DNA of 64,000 bases from Litsea cubeba (GCA_012931725.1 CM022944.1:30509641-30573640); one strand, 5' to 3'; shown: positions 21,916 through 35,585, counted from the first letter of the stretch. Translations and numbers: made by a program. Notes: generated by a model from the letters alone, not told the origin.

Positions 21916-23425
21916 AGGGTTCTTTCCAGAAAACTACCCACCTTCCCCTTTCAATAACTTATCTGCTGCCTACATCGATTCAAATTCAATGAGAAGTTAC
22001 CTACCTCCCCCAATCCACTGGTTAAATCAATGCCCTCCCCCTTCCATTGTTCTTGCTGTTTTTCCACAGAAATTAAGTCTAGAGATCTTAGGTGACCAAA
22101 CAGATCATTTCAATCATATTCTTTTTTTTTAATCTCCAAAGCACCTATAATTTCTCGCTATCTCATCATGCTTAAATACCATCTCCCTAAGAAACCTATG
22201 ACCGCATCCAAGAAGCAAATCCTAGCAATGGCCAAACCAACATTCTGTCTCTTTCTGCAGCTATATACCATCACCTTTTCTAGTGTCCCATCTGAAATAT
22301 GCTGCTTTTATCATCATCTTCACCCCGTGACAGAACCTAAGTTCAAATCTTTACGGACTGTTATCGCTTCCTCTTGTTTCCCATATCTAATAAAAGCAAA
22401 GCAAACAGGTTCCCTTTCTTTAGCCCCTCTCGGAATACAGAGATTCAAAATATCACCACATTGCCAGAAAATGTGATACATCCTAGCAATGTGAATGGTG
22501 GATGGAAAGCTGAAAACATAGAGAGTAATGAATAATGATCACTTCCAGCTTCAAACTTCTTAGCACCTGCGGGTTGTTTTCTTTTCCATACCTCATCTTG
22601 CCACGAGGTCTCATTTGCAAGGTTCTCTACTGTTGTCACCAGTATAGACTATTGTGGACATCAACCCTTTACATACATAGAAATGTAAACCCCTTCTGCA
22701 ATAGGCTCTAATACTCAGTTGTAATAGGATTAAAATCTTATCTTTTTGGGCTGTGAGAGACTTGTGTTAGGCTTGATGACCTAAGAAACGTTTATTTATA
22801 GTATACATAGGGTGCTCTTTTATTTTTAATATTACATAGCGTGCCCTTTGATACCACATGAAGGCAATGTATAGATAGAGTTCATTCTGATAATATGTGA
22901 GAATTTTCTATATTGATCACCGGTTTTGATCCAGTAATCAAGATAACTAAAGATAACACTGCAACCCACACAAACATGGGAAACAATATTATCACGTCTG
23001 AGAATTCACAAGCTCACTCAATAGCTAGAAATCTTAATTGAGAATTATTCTGAAAATTACAGCATGCCATCACTTCAAGGTTGAAACCCAAATCCAAATT
23101 TGTAAAGCAAATAATGTATTCTTAGTATCACAAGCAATTAACTTCTTTCACCAGTTCTTCTGAATAAAAATATTCTAGTTTACAATGGCATGAGGAAGAA
23201 AATCTCAAGATAAGATGAACAGAGAGCAGGGATAAACCATACTCTACCTGTCAAAGAGCACTTCTAGGTACAGAAGAGAGAATCATTTCATCATTCCATC
23301 CGTCAGACATGTCTGAACTGCATTCTTCTGCATTTGACAATGAATGCATCCACGCCCATCAAATCCAAAATCAAAACAGCCACCATCCAAAGTTTTTGCC
23401 AACCCACTTTGTAGTCGAAGCCCCA
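21916..23425. other. Intergenic sequence downstream of the ARASP gene
   Basis: The part next to 23425 should hold the ARASP 3' UTR. A 102-codon frame at 22168-22476 and its opposite-strand neighbour resemble no family. I see no RNA gene. Confidence 0.4.
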
Positions 23426-24776
23426 TCACAACAATTCTTTGATAAAATCAAGGTTAAGCGTGTCACGAATAATGAGAAACAAACCTAGTAGGACAACAAC
23501 CATGATTCCAGACGACATAATTCGCTGCTCTAATTCTTGAGGGATCTTTTTACCACCCCTAGCAGCCTCTATGAGAAGCAAAGCCAATGACCCTCCATCC
23601 AGAGCAGGCAATGGAAGAACATTTATCACAGCAAGGTTGATGTTAAGCACAGCTGCAAACTGATATAACCCATCTGTGCTCGACCTTGCGACCTCGGCTC
23701 CGACCGCAATAATGGCAACAGGCCCAGAAACCTTGCTGGCCGACTGAGAGAAATTTTGAAATGTCTGTCTCAAGCTGTCCAAAACACTTGAAGTAAGACC
23801 CCAAAACTCCCTCCATGTATAGCTGAATGCCTCCCCAGGATTCATCGGCCGAACCTTGCTAATTTTGAAATTCGGCGACAGCTGAACACCAATTCTCCCC
23901 GTTCTATCCGAACTCTCGTCCGGCATGACATCAATTTCCAAGTCCTGATCTCCTCTCCCAATCCTAAGTGACACATTCCTACCAGGGTTCTTCTTAATGA
24001 CATCAACAAGCTGGGAAACAGTGGAGGGACTAGTTTTCGGCAGGAGAACCCCATCAACACCAAGAATTACATCACCCGAGCGGACCCCCGCCCGGGCGGC
24101 AGCCGAAAATTCCCGGACTTCCGGCACAAGCACGCCGGGAAATGCCTCTTGAACTGGCAAACCACTTGACACTACTTGAGCAAAGATTATCAAATACGCA
24201 AAAACCACATTGGCGACTACCCCAGCGGATATAACCAGAACCCGGTCGAAGATGGGTCTGTTCTTGAGCAAATTCACATCGTCGACCGGAATCTCGCTGT
24301 CTGGATCATTGTCCGGAAAACCCACGAACCCACCAAGTGGAAATGCTCTAATCGAGTACTCTACATTCTTAGCATTGAATTTAGCTAATACAGGACCAAA
24401 CCCAATGGCAAACTTACTCACAGTGAATACCTTGAAGATGAGCAGCAAGAAAGTGGCCGCTTTCATGGACGATGATGATTGCGGCGAGCACAACAGACGC
24501 TTCAAGAACGGGTGGTAAGCTCTCCATACCGTCAAAAATAGCAGACGTCCGGAAAACAGCTCTTTTCCGATGTGGGTGTGTTGGAAATCTGGTTCTTGGG
24601 TGGTGGGAGAGAGGGAGAAGTGATGGAAAGAGGGATTTGAGATGGGGTGAGGAGTTGGGGATTGGGAAATGGAGTTTTGGAGGGTAATCTGAGATGGGTA
24701 TTTTTGAAACTTGAAATCTGATTGGGGAAAAGGATGAATTTGGAGAATAAGAGGGTAGATAAATCATCTCTAACAT
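23426..24776 (-). CDS. ARASP: Chloroplast site-2-type membrane metalloprotease (ARASP family), with a one-base frameshift
   Basis: This intronless gene encodes an intramembrane zinc metalloprotease related to bacterial RseP and Arabidopsis ARASP, expected in a chloroplast membrane. From the ATG at 24776 (MLEMIY; a second ATG is at 24767) a Ser/Pro-rich N-terminus of about 80 residues suits a transit peptide. The zinc motif HESGH is at residues 104-108 within a hydrophobic segment. Then come SKFAIGFGPVLAKF, FPLGGFVGFPDNDPDSEIP, a PDZ domain around GVRSGDVILGVDG, and the second metal motif in LPLPALDGG near the C-terminus, ending LNLDFIKELL. Family length is about 447 residues; this would be 449. 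One extra base at about 24422 shifts the frame between LQGIH and VSKFA, ten residues after HESGH. As written, translation stops a few codons later. It is either a new pseudogene or a sequencing/assembly error. Confidence 0.9.
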
Positions 24777-24921
24777 TCTGATTCGTGGTTGTGGAATTTG
24801 TTTGGAGAGGAGGGGGTTGGAGGGAGAGGGAAAACGAGCCTGTGAAAAAAATGGGTGTTTGGGAGAGGGATGGAGGATGTGGGGTGGGGGATGAATGGAT
24901 GAGAGTTGGATAATCATCCTG

Positions 24922-24932
24922 TATATATATAC
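24922..24932 (-). promoter_or_regulatory. Probable TATA box of the ARASP gene
   Basis: A TGTATATATATA-type run on the minus strand lies about 145 bases upstream of the ATG. Initiation about 30 bases downstream would give a 5' UTR of roughly 110-120 bases. Low-complexity TA runs are common here, so this is an inference. Confidence 0.45.
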
Positions 24933-25411
24933 ATAATCAATATGAAGCTTATTTTTATGGATGAGAAGGGCCGTTTGATTTTCCTGGTCCTTTGTGGCTA
25001 TTGGACTCCTAGTCCTGCAAGTAGGCCTGCAGGAGGCCTGTTGGCATGAAATTCCAACAAAAGCATGTTTGTGTACGGCACAGAAAACCGGTTCCATGGA
25101 ATTTCTCCTCTTGCACTGAAAAAACAGCTACCAAGGGAAAGGCTCTCATTTTCCTCACAAAACATGAATTTTACTATAGCTCCAAAACAATCCTTTTCAC
25201 TTTCTACACTTTTTCTATGAAAAAGCGTGTACAAGCACGTTTGTATTCAAGAACTTGGCGGAAAATGCAGTAGATCGTTTTCAGTTTTCTGCTTGTTAGG
25301 TGCAATGGTCTTCCGGCGAGGAAAGGGTAAAAATTGCAGATGATACGATTTTCCTACCATGTCAGTGAGTCGTGTATTTGTACCATGAGAAGATTTTGCA
25401 CTTAATTAAAA

Positions 25412-27974
25412 GAGGAAACTATCCGAAAAATCCCCATAGTGAGACATGAGTAAGGAGAGGACCCAGCAAGAGTTTAGAGACGACAGGGGTCTTTTTTTGT
25501 CGTTAAGTGATGTTGTCGATATCGACAACATTTATCAGTGAGTTGAATTAAGAGTTGTAAGTCAGCTGCTGCTTGAAGGATAAAAGTTGTCAATAGCGAC
25601 GACATTAGGTTGTCGATATCGACCAGTTTCATCATTGGGGTGAATTAAAAGTGGTAAGTTAGCAGCTGCTGTAAGAGATAAAAGTTGTCGATAGCGACGA
25701 CATTAGGTTGTCGATATCGACCAGTTTCATCAGTGGGGTGAATTAAAAGTTGTAAGTTAGCAGCTGCTGGAAGAGATAAAAATTGTCGATAGCGACAACA
25801 TTAGGTTGTCTATATCGACCGGTTTCAACAGTGGGGTGAATTAAAAGTTGTAAGTTAGCAGCTGCTGGAAGAGATAAAAGTTATCGATAGCAACAACTTA
25901 TGTTGTCGATATCGACCAGTTTCATCAGTGGGGTGAATTAAAAGTTGGAAGTTAGCAGCTTTTGGAATAAATAAAAGTTGTCAATAGCGACAACTTTTAT
26001 CTGATAGCTAATCAACTGGTTTGCATGGTTTTATAGTGTGAATCCAACATATTAAACCTAGCTTATGGTCATTAGGAATGTCCTAAAAAGCAAACACCAT
26101 GGAATAACTGAATACAACATTCTCCATTTATATTAAAAAAGTTGTTAGCACCATTCACATTCCAACATTCATTACAGCCATCCAATACTTACAAAAATAG
26201 CAAAACACAATAGATAAAAAGCTCAATTTGCAGTGTTCAAATCTACATGGATCTCATTTACATGCTTCAAATATACATGGAACCCATTGACATCACCATA
26301 CAGCACATTTACATCAGCAGCCATACAAGTCGTTTACATCAACTGCCATACAAGTAAAAAGGCATCGCACTGGTCAAGCTTGGAACAACTCATTTACATT
26401 ACCAACTCCACCAAAAAATGAATGCAATCTCTTTTGGTCAAGCTTGGAACAACCCATTTAGCTGGGACACAACCACTGCACTAGAAAAATTGTATCTTCC
26501 AGAGGGCTGGAAAGCTGCCACTACAAAACAATGCAAGACAGCACCACAGACAACACCCCAGCTAGAGCTGGACCAGACAGACATCACCAGCAACAGCTCA
26601 AAACAGAGAATGGAGCTAACAAAAAATAACTGCAAGCTGCACAAAACCATGAGACCACCTAAGATAGGCAAAACAGGGCCCAACAAAACTGCAAAACTCC
26701 ACACCTCACTGAGCAGAGAGATCTACCCGGGCTGCCTCCAGACTAACTTGAAATGGCAACTGAGCTGAGTAGAGAGAGGAGGATCTCTACAACTCGACAG
26801 AAACCAGATGCTACAAAAGAAAGAATCTCATCCATAGCTTACAACAAGAAGCTTAAATGACTGGGCTGGAAAGACTCCCCTACAATCCTTTGCACAGCAG
26901 CTCCACAGCCACTACTCCAGCTAAAACTGGGCCTAAAATCCTCAGCTAGCACTAAACCAAACAGGCCAAAAGCTGCAACAAGCTGCAGAGGAGCTAGAAG
27001 CTGAACACTTGAGAAGCCCTTTCAAAAATCTACTGACATGGAAGGCAGATAACTCCACTACCCCAAGCAGGCTGACGAAAAAATCAAACCAGAGGCTACA
27101 AGAGCACCCACTACAATGAGAAAGGCCAAACCGGGCGCTAAGCAGGAACAAGGGACTATCCCTACAGCTAGACCAAATCAGCAGCAGCTATAGGATAGCC
27201 TAACCCATCAAGATCTTCCTCCTTCGAAACCGAGCCCCATCAAGGTTGAAATCATGATACCCAATATCGTTTCGCACTCGAACCACATGCCCATCAGAGG
27301 ATATCTGCAGAGCTGAAGAGGGCTTCTCTTTTTCGATCTGGGTAGTCACGAATCCGGCCAATGACTTCAACCGGGTGGTCTGTTTGTGGGGCTTCTTTCG
27401 TGGCAGAGATCGGATTGGGAGACGGGTTGGTGTTCTTTGCAGAAGGGAAATGCATATGATGCTTGGAATGGAGGGTTTTCGAAGGGGTTGTTAAATGGCT
27501 TAAAACTGATTTAGATGAAGGTGTTGAAACTCCTTTTCAAACCCTAAAATCCAAAACGAAAATCACCATTAATAAAGATCAAAACGAAAATCGCCATCAA
27601 CCAAGCCCAAACCTTTTAATGGAATTCAACAACCACTTTGGCTAATTCCATGTAGAAGTTTTATGAGAAGGAAAAATCTCCAGAACACAAGTTGCAAACG
27701 ATGAAAAGGGTTTGACGAAGAAATGCAGACACAAGGCAATGTATAAAGGGTTTACGCATATTTGTCGATATCGACAACTTTTATCTCTTCAAGCGGCAGC
27801 TGACTTACAACTCTTAATTCAACTCACTGATAAATGTTGTCGATATCGACAACATAGTTGTCGATATCAACAACATCGCTAAACGACAAAAAAAGACCCC
27901 TGCCGTCTCTAAACTCTTGCTGGGTCCTCTCCTTACTCATGGCTCACTATGGGGATTTTTCAGGTAGTTTCCTC
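25412..27974. mobile_element. Non-autonomous MULE with a TCGATATCGA palindrome array
   Basis: This 2,563 bp element is flanked by the exact 9-bp duplication TAATTAAAA (25403-25411 and 27975-27983). Its terminal inverted repeats of about 190 bp begin GAGGAAACTA and are nearly identical for the first 100 bases. Nine-base duplications with long inverted repeats indicate a Mutator-like element. Both arms carry the palindrome GTTGTCGATATCGACAAC, and the left arm continues into a 97-bp tandem array. The interior (26040-27760) has a low-complexity frame at 26418-26768 and a 60-codon frame at 27463-27645, neither recognised. No transposase is present. Its ends and palindrome are shared with the element at 47700-50383. 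Confidence 0.88.
25500..26010. repeat. Subterminal tandem array of about five 97-bp units
   Basis: Successive GTTGTCGATATCGACC-type cores occur near 25610, 25707, 25804 and 25902. Each is preceded by a GTTGTCGATAGCGACGAC-like half and followed by AGTTTCATCAGTGGGGTGAATTAAAAGTTG and TTAGCAGCTGCT blocks. The first unit overlaps the inverted repeat. Subterminal repeats like these often bind transposase in plant DNA transposons. Confidence 0.8.
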
Positions 27975-27983
27975 TAATTAAAA

Positions 27984-29249
27984 AGTTTTTCATGAACGAA
28001 CCTTATATTCATACCTTTTCACAGCACTTTAGAAATCAAAATACTATCTTGTGAGGAAAATCAATTCATTTTCACTCTTTTGATTTTTTTTCTTAGAAGA
28101 ACAACTTCAGTGGATTGCATGAAGGATAGGACAATTATCCTCTCTAACGCAACACATGCTCTTGTTGCGCGAACATACCTACTGCTATATTATTATAAAA
28201 AGAGGATTATGTCAATCCCGTGGGCATGAATATTGTTTTTTTTCATGTACTAGTTGAGATAAGGCTTAGATGATTATGATGATGATATGTAAAAGAGAAT
28301 TTTGCTTTTGCTACTCACATCATAGAAAACTAAAATATTATTTATTGCGAAAGTCTCGATCCGTATATTTTCTTTAAAAAAGAAAGGAAATCGACCATCA
28401 TACGAAAGGAAAGGTGGATTCCTCAAAAAATGAAGTGAGTATCCCCTTGGTCATGGATTCTTGTTGCAGGGATACTCTAATTTTCATGTGGCTCTAATCA
28501 TCATCTTTGTTATTGTGCTTTTTCATGCCAAAAAGAAAAGAAAAGGCTTATCTTTTTTAATAGCAAGGAAACCCATATTAATGGTGCATAATCTCACAGT
28601 AATGCAAACTAGTCTAAGGGAGTATTTGACATTTCTGCCGAAAATGGAAATGCTTGTTTAGGGAAAACAGTTTTATGGTGTTGTATATATTCTCACTTTC
28701 TTTAAGGTAAAAACATTTCTTATTAGGGATTTTGACGGATAGATACCCTGAGATCCTTGTACACGGAGGAAGATCCTCCTTCCACAAATACAATTAGGGA
28801 TCAATTCCCGAGTTTGTTGGATAATGATTGGGTAATGTGAGTATTTGGGGGTGTGTGAGTATGTACCAAAGCAAAAAAGAAAAAAAAAAATTCCTTTTTG
28901 TTTCTGACAAATTTGCTCATATATTTCAAATTCAGACAATGTTGATAAATCCGAGAATAACCCAAAAGAATAAAATAAAATAAAACTTCCTATATTGAAG
29001 GTAGAAGAGCGGAGTCCCCATACCACTTTGGAGTGAAGACAACCAAATGGAGATCAAAATGCTAGGAAAAAAAGAAATGATATACACTAATTCAAAAAGT
29101 CGGGCCACAATTAGAAAAGGGTATTGCAAGGTATTTCACTGATGTCTAAATCGACATATGGACAAATTTGTCTAAAAATAGAGAAACTTGGAGGGCTGTC
29201 CTTTGGCGTTAATATCTTTGGTGTTAATATTTGAAATTTGTTAAATTTG
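27984..29249. other. AT-rich intergenic sequence, nothing recognised
   Basis: Short frames on both strands (28461-29129) have no recognisable motifs. Repeated poly-A/T runs are the only notable feature. Confidence 0.4.
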
Positions 29250-29385
29250 TTATTATTTCTATGCAAACTAGAATCAAATCCAAAAGTGCAAGACGATTGG
29301 CATTCATAGGGATCCTTGGGTAGCTAGTAACATCTAGGATTGCCAAATGCCGACCAACTGAGCAACCCGTATTATCCCTTTCTTT
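29250..29385 (-). repeat. Possible tRNA-derived SINE fragment
   Basis: On the minus strand GGGTTGCTCAGTTGGTCGGC (about 29353-29372) closely resembles the 5' A-box region of a tRNA, and GGATTTGATTCTAG about 80 bases further resembles a degenerate B box. The sequence does not fold as a normal tRNA at this spacing, so a SINE or tRNA relic is more likely than a working tRNA gene. Confidence 0.4.
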
Positions 29386-29753
29386 CTAACTAAAAAAGAA
29401 TCGGTACTCCATAGGACTATGGAGAGAAAGTATTTTTTGTCCTAAGGATAGTACAACATGGGCTCAATCGACCTAAACCCACATAACCCACCCCCAACAA
29501 AGCTCAAATTTGAGGTTAACATGTGAAGAGAGTACCAATTCTACTACATCTAAGGAGCGTGATATCTTAAATTAAACATTCCAAGATTATCATTGCATTT
29601 TATTCTACTTAAAATTTTTTTAAAGGGTATTTATATAATTGTACTTTGTGATTGTTAATATAAATACAAGATCTCCCTATAAGAGGGTTCACATTTTATG
29701 CAATTCTAGTATTGTCATGCTATCAAAGCATCCAACCTTTTAGTCAAGGTTTA

Positions 29754-29913
29754 GAGCCCTGCTTTCGGTCCCTGAAAAAGGGCCTGAAAGGCCCTTGTCC
29801 CTTGGATCAAGGGACATCGGTCAAGGTAGGCCCTGATGTCCCTTGATCCAAGGGACAAGGGCCTTTCAGGCCCTTTTTCAGGGACCGATTTTCGGTCCCT
29901 GTAGACTTTTTCC
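29754..29913. mobile_element. Short foldback element with a perfect 54-bp stem
   Basis: Arms 29765-29818 and 29835-29888 are perfectly complementary, with a 16-base loop. Each arm holds its own palindromes (AAGGGCCTGAAAGGCCCTT and CCCTTGGATCAAGGG). The segment lies between two AAGGTTTA copies (29746-29753 and 29914-29921), an 8-bp duplication consistent with a hAT-type or foldback MITE. A transcript would form a long hairpin that could yield small RNAs. No coding capacity. Confidence 0.7.
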
Positions 29914-29921
29914 AAGGTTTA

Positions 29922-32879
29922 ATGTCTGAGAGATGCTATATAGACTGATGGAGATGCTATATAGACTGATGGAGAGACCGATGTGGAGCCTGAATTCCCA
30001 AAAGATGAAAATACATTGAGTGAAAGAATGTTGAAGGTCAAAGATGTCATTACAATACATTTCAGGCTGAATATCATTCCTGTTAATGTTTCATACCTTT
30101 CTCATTGGTTTCAAAGCTGCTCATGTACTCTCTCTACAAAACCTACTCTCAAAAGTAGATTGATTAGATTTAAACACTTGGATCCATGCCTTTTCTTTTT
30201 CTTTTTCTTTATTCCACTGAAGATTTGGATTTGGATTTTGTTAGGTAATATCTTAAAAGAGAAATCATCTCATAAGTGAGGACTTTCCCATGCTGCTGCA
30301 CATGTGACATGACAGAAGAACAGCACTTGGCCCACCTTGTGTTTTTTTCGCTAAACAATGGTAGAAAATGGTAGAAATGATATCATAATTTAGGGGGTCT
30401 TTAGAAATCAAAATCCCTAAAAAAATGAGGATGTTAAATAGTATATATTTGTTTGAAACTTTGAATAGTGCTAGACCGGAATGGTCTGGCAACTGAACTG
30501 TTTGGACCCACCATTAATTATGACCATGTTTTAGTAATTAGTAGTAGCTGCCTTATAGTGGGTAGGGCTCACCTTTGCTTACAACCATGGGCTACACACA
30601 CATTGGCACATGGGTGAAGTCATCGTTGGGCCATAGTCAAAATGGTCGATCTCAGTCTGCCTATTTTGTACCTTTTTTTTTATTACAACGGAGGGTGTCC
30701 CAGCTCTTTGGACCAGACTATCCCCAGTAGCCTGACTCTCACCACTGCCGACTCAAAGCTTTCATGCTCAAACCAAGACTCGGATTGCTCGCATGTTTTG
30801 CCCAACTCTATAGCCCAAACCTAAAACCAACATGAACCAACCTCCTTTTCAGGTCCAATAAAAGCCAATCAACATGCATTACAGGCTCAAACTCATAGAG
30901 AATTTTGACCCCTCCCTGGTCTTAGACCTAATCAACCATTACAAAATAGTCTCTGTAGGGGTTGTTTGTCTTTTACTTATTGAATATGAAGATGAGATTT
31001 ATTACCACATTTCTCTACATATCAGTAAATGATATGGGCAGAAAGGGAGATGAAGATAGGCTCAACATCAATTTTCATACAATTTAGTGGACTCCTGTAG
31101 TCCTGGACCCCAACAGTTTCCTAAAGGAAAAAATAAATTTCAAACGCAGTGAATGGTTTTGATCATGAACTGCAGTTCCACAAAAGTACATATAAAATCT
31201 GAAAGTGGTTAGGTTGTTTTGTATTTTTGCATATTTCTCAAAACCATGAGAGACGACTTGAGATATGAAATTAAAAAAATTAGTTTTTTATCATGTGGCC
31301 CACCCCTCACCTGAGCACCAATGCTCGCGATAAGGTGAGCACCATTTCTTATGGGGGCCCAACTGGGGAATGTGTATGGTGACAAAGGCTCAAATAATTT
31401 TCCTAACCACTTGATCAATGGCCGACAAATTTTTACCGAACAAAATAAGCACATAGTCAATCTAACGGTCTAATCCGTTTGGATGGGTGCCAAACCCGGG
31501 GTCGATGACTACCAAAGGAAAGGAGGTGTAGGTGTAGGAGGTTTCCCTAATTTATGGTCCACTCGGATGGATCACCCGGTGAGCCCCACTAGATATTTAG
31601 GCATCACCGGTGCTCACACTAAGGTGAGCACGAGTACACCTAAGGTTTTTCCTTTATCATATTTATGAGAATATTCGATGGTTTGGATCATGAATCAGAG
31701 GCCCACAAGTGCATAATAATTAGAAAAAAAAAATTTACTTTGTGTTTTCACATATTTCTCAAGAAGATCTAAAACGGGAACTTCCCGTTCTTGAGGTTTA
31801 TCATTTATGTGAGAATATTGAACAGTTCAGATCATCAGGTCCCGATGCATCTTAATACTAGTTCTAGTTCTGCTTCTCAGAAGTAAATAGGCTCAACCCA
31901 AACCCTGAATTGCCAAATCGAGTCAGGAATTGCCACCCCTACATACATGTTCAGGAATTGTGCGGGCATTCAACCCGCTTGTGCGGGCCTCCTTTCCAAT
32001 TGAGTGGGCTACCTTCCGGTGTGTATGCGGGCTCTCTCTTGGGTCCCAGCCCCCTTAGCTGGGGTATCAAAAAATAAAAATAAAACAGCTCAATACTACA
32101 AATAGATCTAAGTAAATGCTTCCTGGGCATTCTGTGACCACTATATTACAAGAGAACAGTTCTCAAATGTGTAGCAAACTGATCATAAAAATCAGGAAAG
32201 AAATTCTCAGCCGTTGCAATAATATTCAACCTGAACAACAAAGCCAACTGTTGGTGTACCAAAGCGCATAAGCAAATTTTATATCAGTTATAAGGTTGGC
32301 ATGCTAATCATGAAATTGCCATAGATAATGCCACACAAACAAGATTTACATTGGACAAGATATTCCATCCATGCATTCACATTTTATAGTCAATACCAAT
32401 GTAGTCATATTAACTTGTTAAATGCAAAAATGCAGTCATCTAAATCAAATAATAATACGCGTGTGACAAACCCTGTATCAATAAAAGAGAACAATGTGAA
32501 ATGCACACATTTCCATCTCTCAATCGCCCAAGTCAATGCAAATTTTAGAATTAAGTACAACATCATGCAGTCTGCAAATAAATAATGGAACAGAATTCCT
32601 TGATTATGAAACAGAAGGGGCTCAAATGCTACCCACAGATTAGCATTACTTATTACATTGCGAGTGACCATTGCAGAGTTCAGTTACAAGAGGAATGGCC
32701 ATCAATGCAATTTTAAAAGAATGGGTGCGGCGGCAGTGACTACCTGCTTTAAGGGTCCTCCTCTAGTAATAAAATAGAAAAGGTACCCCTATTAGCAGTC
32801 CTCTATAATGCTACATATGAATTACATACATTCATTATACTATATATACCAACATACATACCCATAAACCATCTGCCTC
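29922..32879. other. Intergenic sequence downstream of the GT31 gene
   Basis: Related imperfect repeats with a GGTTTGGATCATGA...CATATTTCTCAA theme occur at about 31150-31250 and 31670-31765. GGTGAGCAC/GTGCTCACC motifs occur at 31290-31340 and 31610-31630, suggesting another decayed MITE. No gene is seen. The end near 32879 should contain the GT31 3' UTR. Confidence 0.4.
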
Positions 32880-35585
32880 TTAGAAAACGGCACTCCATAG
32901 AGCATTTTCGCCTTCCCCGCAGCGCTGATGAACCTCTTTGATCCTTTCAGCAGACTTGCAAATACCACTGCAACTCCAATCAAACGAGGCAACACAGATG
33001 TTGCCTGCCTGAGCCTTCCACTCACAATCTGTATTGAAGTTCATGGGCATTATTTCAGTTGAACGACAATGTCATTTGCAGTTTGCATGAACTTTGGGTA
33101 AACCCAACCAGAAATCAACCAATTGCACTATGCTGGCCAACCCAACCCAAACCCAGACTACTAATTAAAGATTCAAGCTGACCCTCTTAACTTCAAGGTT
33201 GGGGAAACCATTTCGATTATCAAAGAAAAGAATTTCAAGTGCATAGAATACCATTTTACCATCAAGAAAGCATTTTGATTATGAAGGAAAAGAATTTCAA
33301 TTGCATAGAACACCAATTTATCATTAAGAATGATGATGGGGTCCATCACTGTGAGAAAGCAACCAAAATCCCAAAACTTCAAGGCAGGCAGAAATATCTT
33401 AGTGTTCTGCATGACCCTTTATATGGTCCCCAAATTATTGATAACCATGGAAGGCAGAAGACCACATCTAAGCTAGATAACAACAACATGGAATGATTTA
33501 AGTTTGATAGAAGGCAAAACCTTAAATACTTAAAAGTGCATAGCTCAACTTGAAGGCTTAAAGGCATGAGCCCAAGCCTATTTCTTTACATCCATCTCAT
33601 GGTTGCATAATTGTTTGTTGTTCAGTTCTTTCATAGTTCTGAAAATTGGAACTAATCACAAATCGCTCGTACCCATGAATCGAATTGAATAATGTATCAT
33701 ATCACGAATCGCAGGATTTTTTTATTTTTTTAATAAAAATGAAGAACAATTAAAAATTAAAAAAGAAAAATGAATAAGTAGTTGTTCACAATCCATCCAT
33801 TTTCCCATTCATAACAGTATAAATACAATGACAAATAAGTCTATCATACAATTATTGAATCATATCACGAGCATAATGACATATTAATATATAATAAATG
33901 ATGTGTAAATAGTTAAATAAGTTTTAAGGTATCAATATAGATTTCATTTTGTTATCTTTAAATCAAAATATAAAAGTAAAAATAAAATATAAACCATCAA
34001 TTTTATACAGCAAGATATCTCTTTAAGTTAAGTGTTCGGGAAGGAAAAAAAAAAGATTAAAAAAAAGGAGAAAGATATAGACAAGCCCCATACGTACAGT
34101 CTTATGTTTACTCAAATGCATGTTCTTTATTCATCTCTAAAACCTCCCCAAAGTAGCAAAGATTCTTAAGAGGTTTCGTTAACTACTACACTAAAAGAAA
34201 GAAAGAAAAAATGTAAAAGATTATTAATATTAACTTATTGGTTGTAACTAGTATTGCTCAGCCAAATCGATTGAATCGTAAGATTCAATGAAACGAATAT
34301 CAAATCGTAAGATTTACACCTGAATCCTAAGATTCATATGTAAATAAAATTCATTACATAGATACAAATCATTTTCCTTAGGATTCGAGATATGAATCTA
34401 GATTTAGGATACGAATCGTAGGATTTTGATAATAATGACTTCTATTGCCTGTTCAAACACTTCAATGAATGATCAAAGGGCCCTCACTTGATGTTGTTCA
34501 CTCCTTTGAGCTTTTTTCAAATATGGAACTGTATAGCAGGTGGTCCAAATATGGTGAAATAACCTGTGTTTTGTTTTCCCCTCTTAAAAAAAAAGATAGT
34601 TAACACCTTTTGTTGTTTACATGTTTGGTTTTCTTGATTGAGACCAGTGTTTATTTGAAATATTTTAGTGGTTGGCCCTCATGGCTCCCTTTAATAGACA
34701 CCTACTTCCTTGTAATATACAGCATTTAAAATTTATTCCAGTTCTATTAGCATGTTGATGTTTACAATTTTTCTTAATTAAGTATTATATAACTTGATCG
34801 AACTAAAATGTGCCCGGGAAGTTAACCTGGCACGAGGCCAAGGAGGAAAGGCATCCCAAATGGATGCATTCATATTACATGAAGGGAAAGCAACAAGTGC
34901 ATGAACTACGTTTGGAAAGAAGAACATGTTCCTAGTTGGAGTTGGGTAGGAAGGATAAGGAAATCAGTAAAATATTATATCGTTAAGTCGATAATTTTTT
35001 TTTTAGTTTCTTTTAAATTTATGACCTATGCTCACCATGAAAGATCTTCTTTAGATTCATGGATTTAGAACTAAATCCTATAAATAATAATTTGTTATCT
35101 ATTTTAGTTTAAAATATTTTATAATAGATTCATCATGGTAACTGACCTTTGAAGTGCTGACAAGATGAAAGTGGATGGTCCATATATAAATATGATACAT
35201 GTTGGGTCAAATGTCTTCTATTCCAGGTTAACCACACCAGTATTTTTGGTCATCCAGGATACAAATCGAGGGTTCAGGAGATTTTTGGTCATTTGTACCA
35301 GGTTTTTAAGGGCTTAAAAAAGGACAATTTATAAATATGATGTAAACCCTAATTCTAGAGAAGGGAAGGAAAAAGAAAAGAGATAATGGACCGAATAAAG
35401 CTCTCTTCTTTTCCATGAATGTTAGCACATTGTCAAACCACATAAATCTTGCCATGTGTTCCCTCATGTGAATGCTGATTTGTTGTTCACATTGTGGTTG
35501 TTTGATGGATCATAAGTTTCTGTTGTGCACAATGTTCCTGTGTTCAGTGTGCACGGTCTTACCATGCACATCACAGACGAGAAGA

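Noticed and set aside
26418..26768. 116-codon frame in the first palindrome-bearing MULE as a captured gene
   Set aside because: Low-complexity Thr/Gln/Lys composition, no motif and no splice context.
29250..29385. Functional tRNA gene
   Set aside because: The A-box half is convincing, but the B box is about 80 bases away and degenerate, and no acceptor stem pairs.
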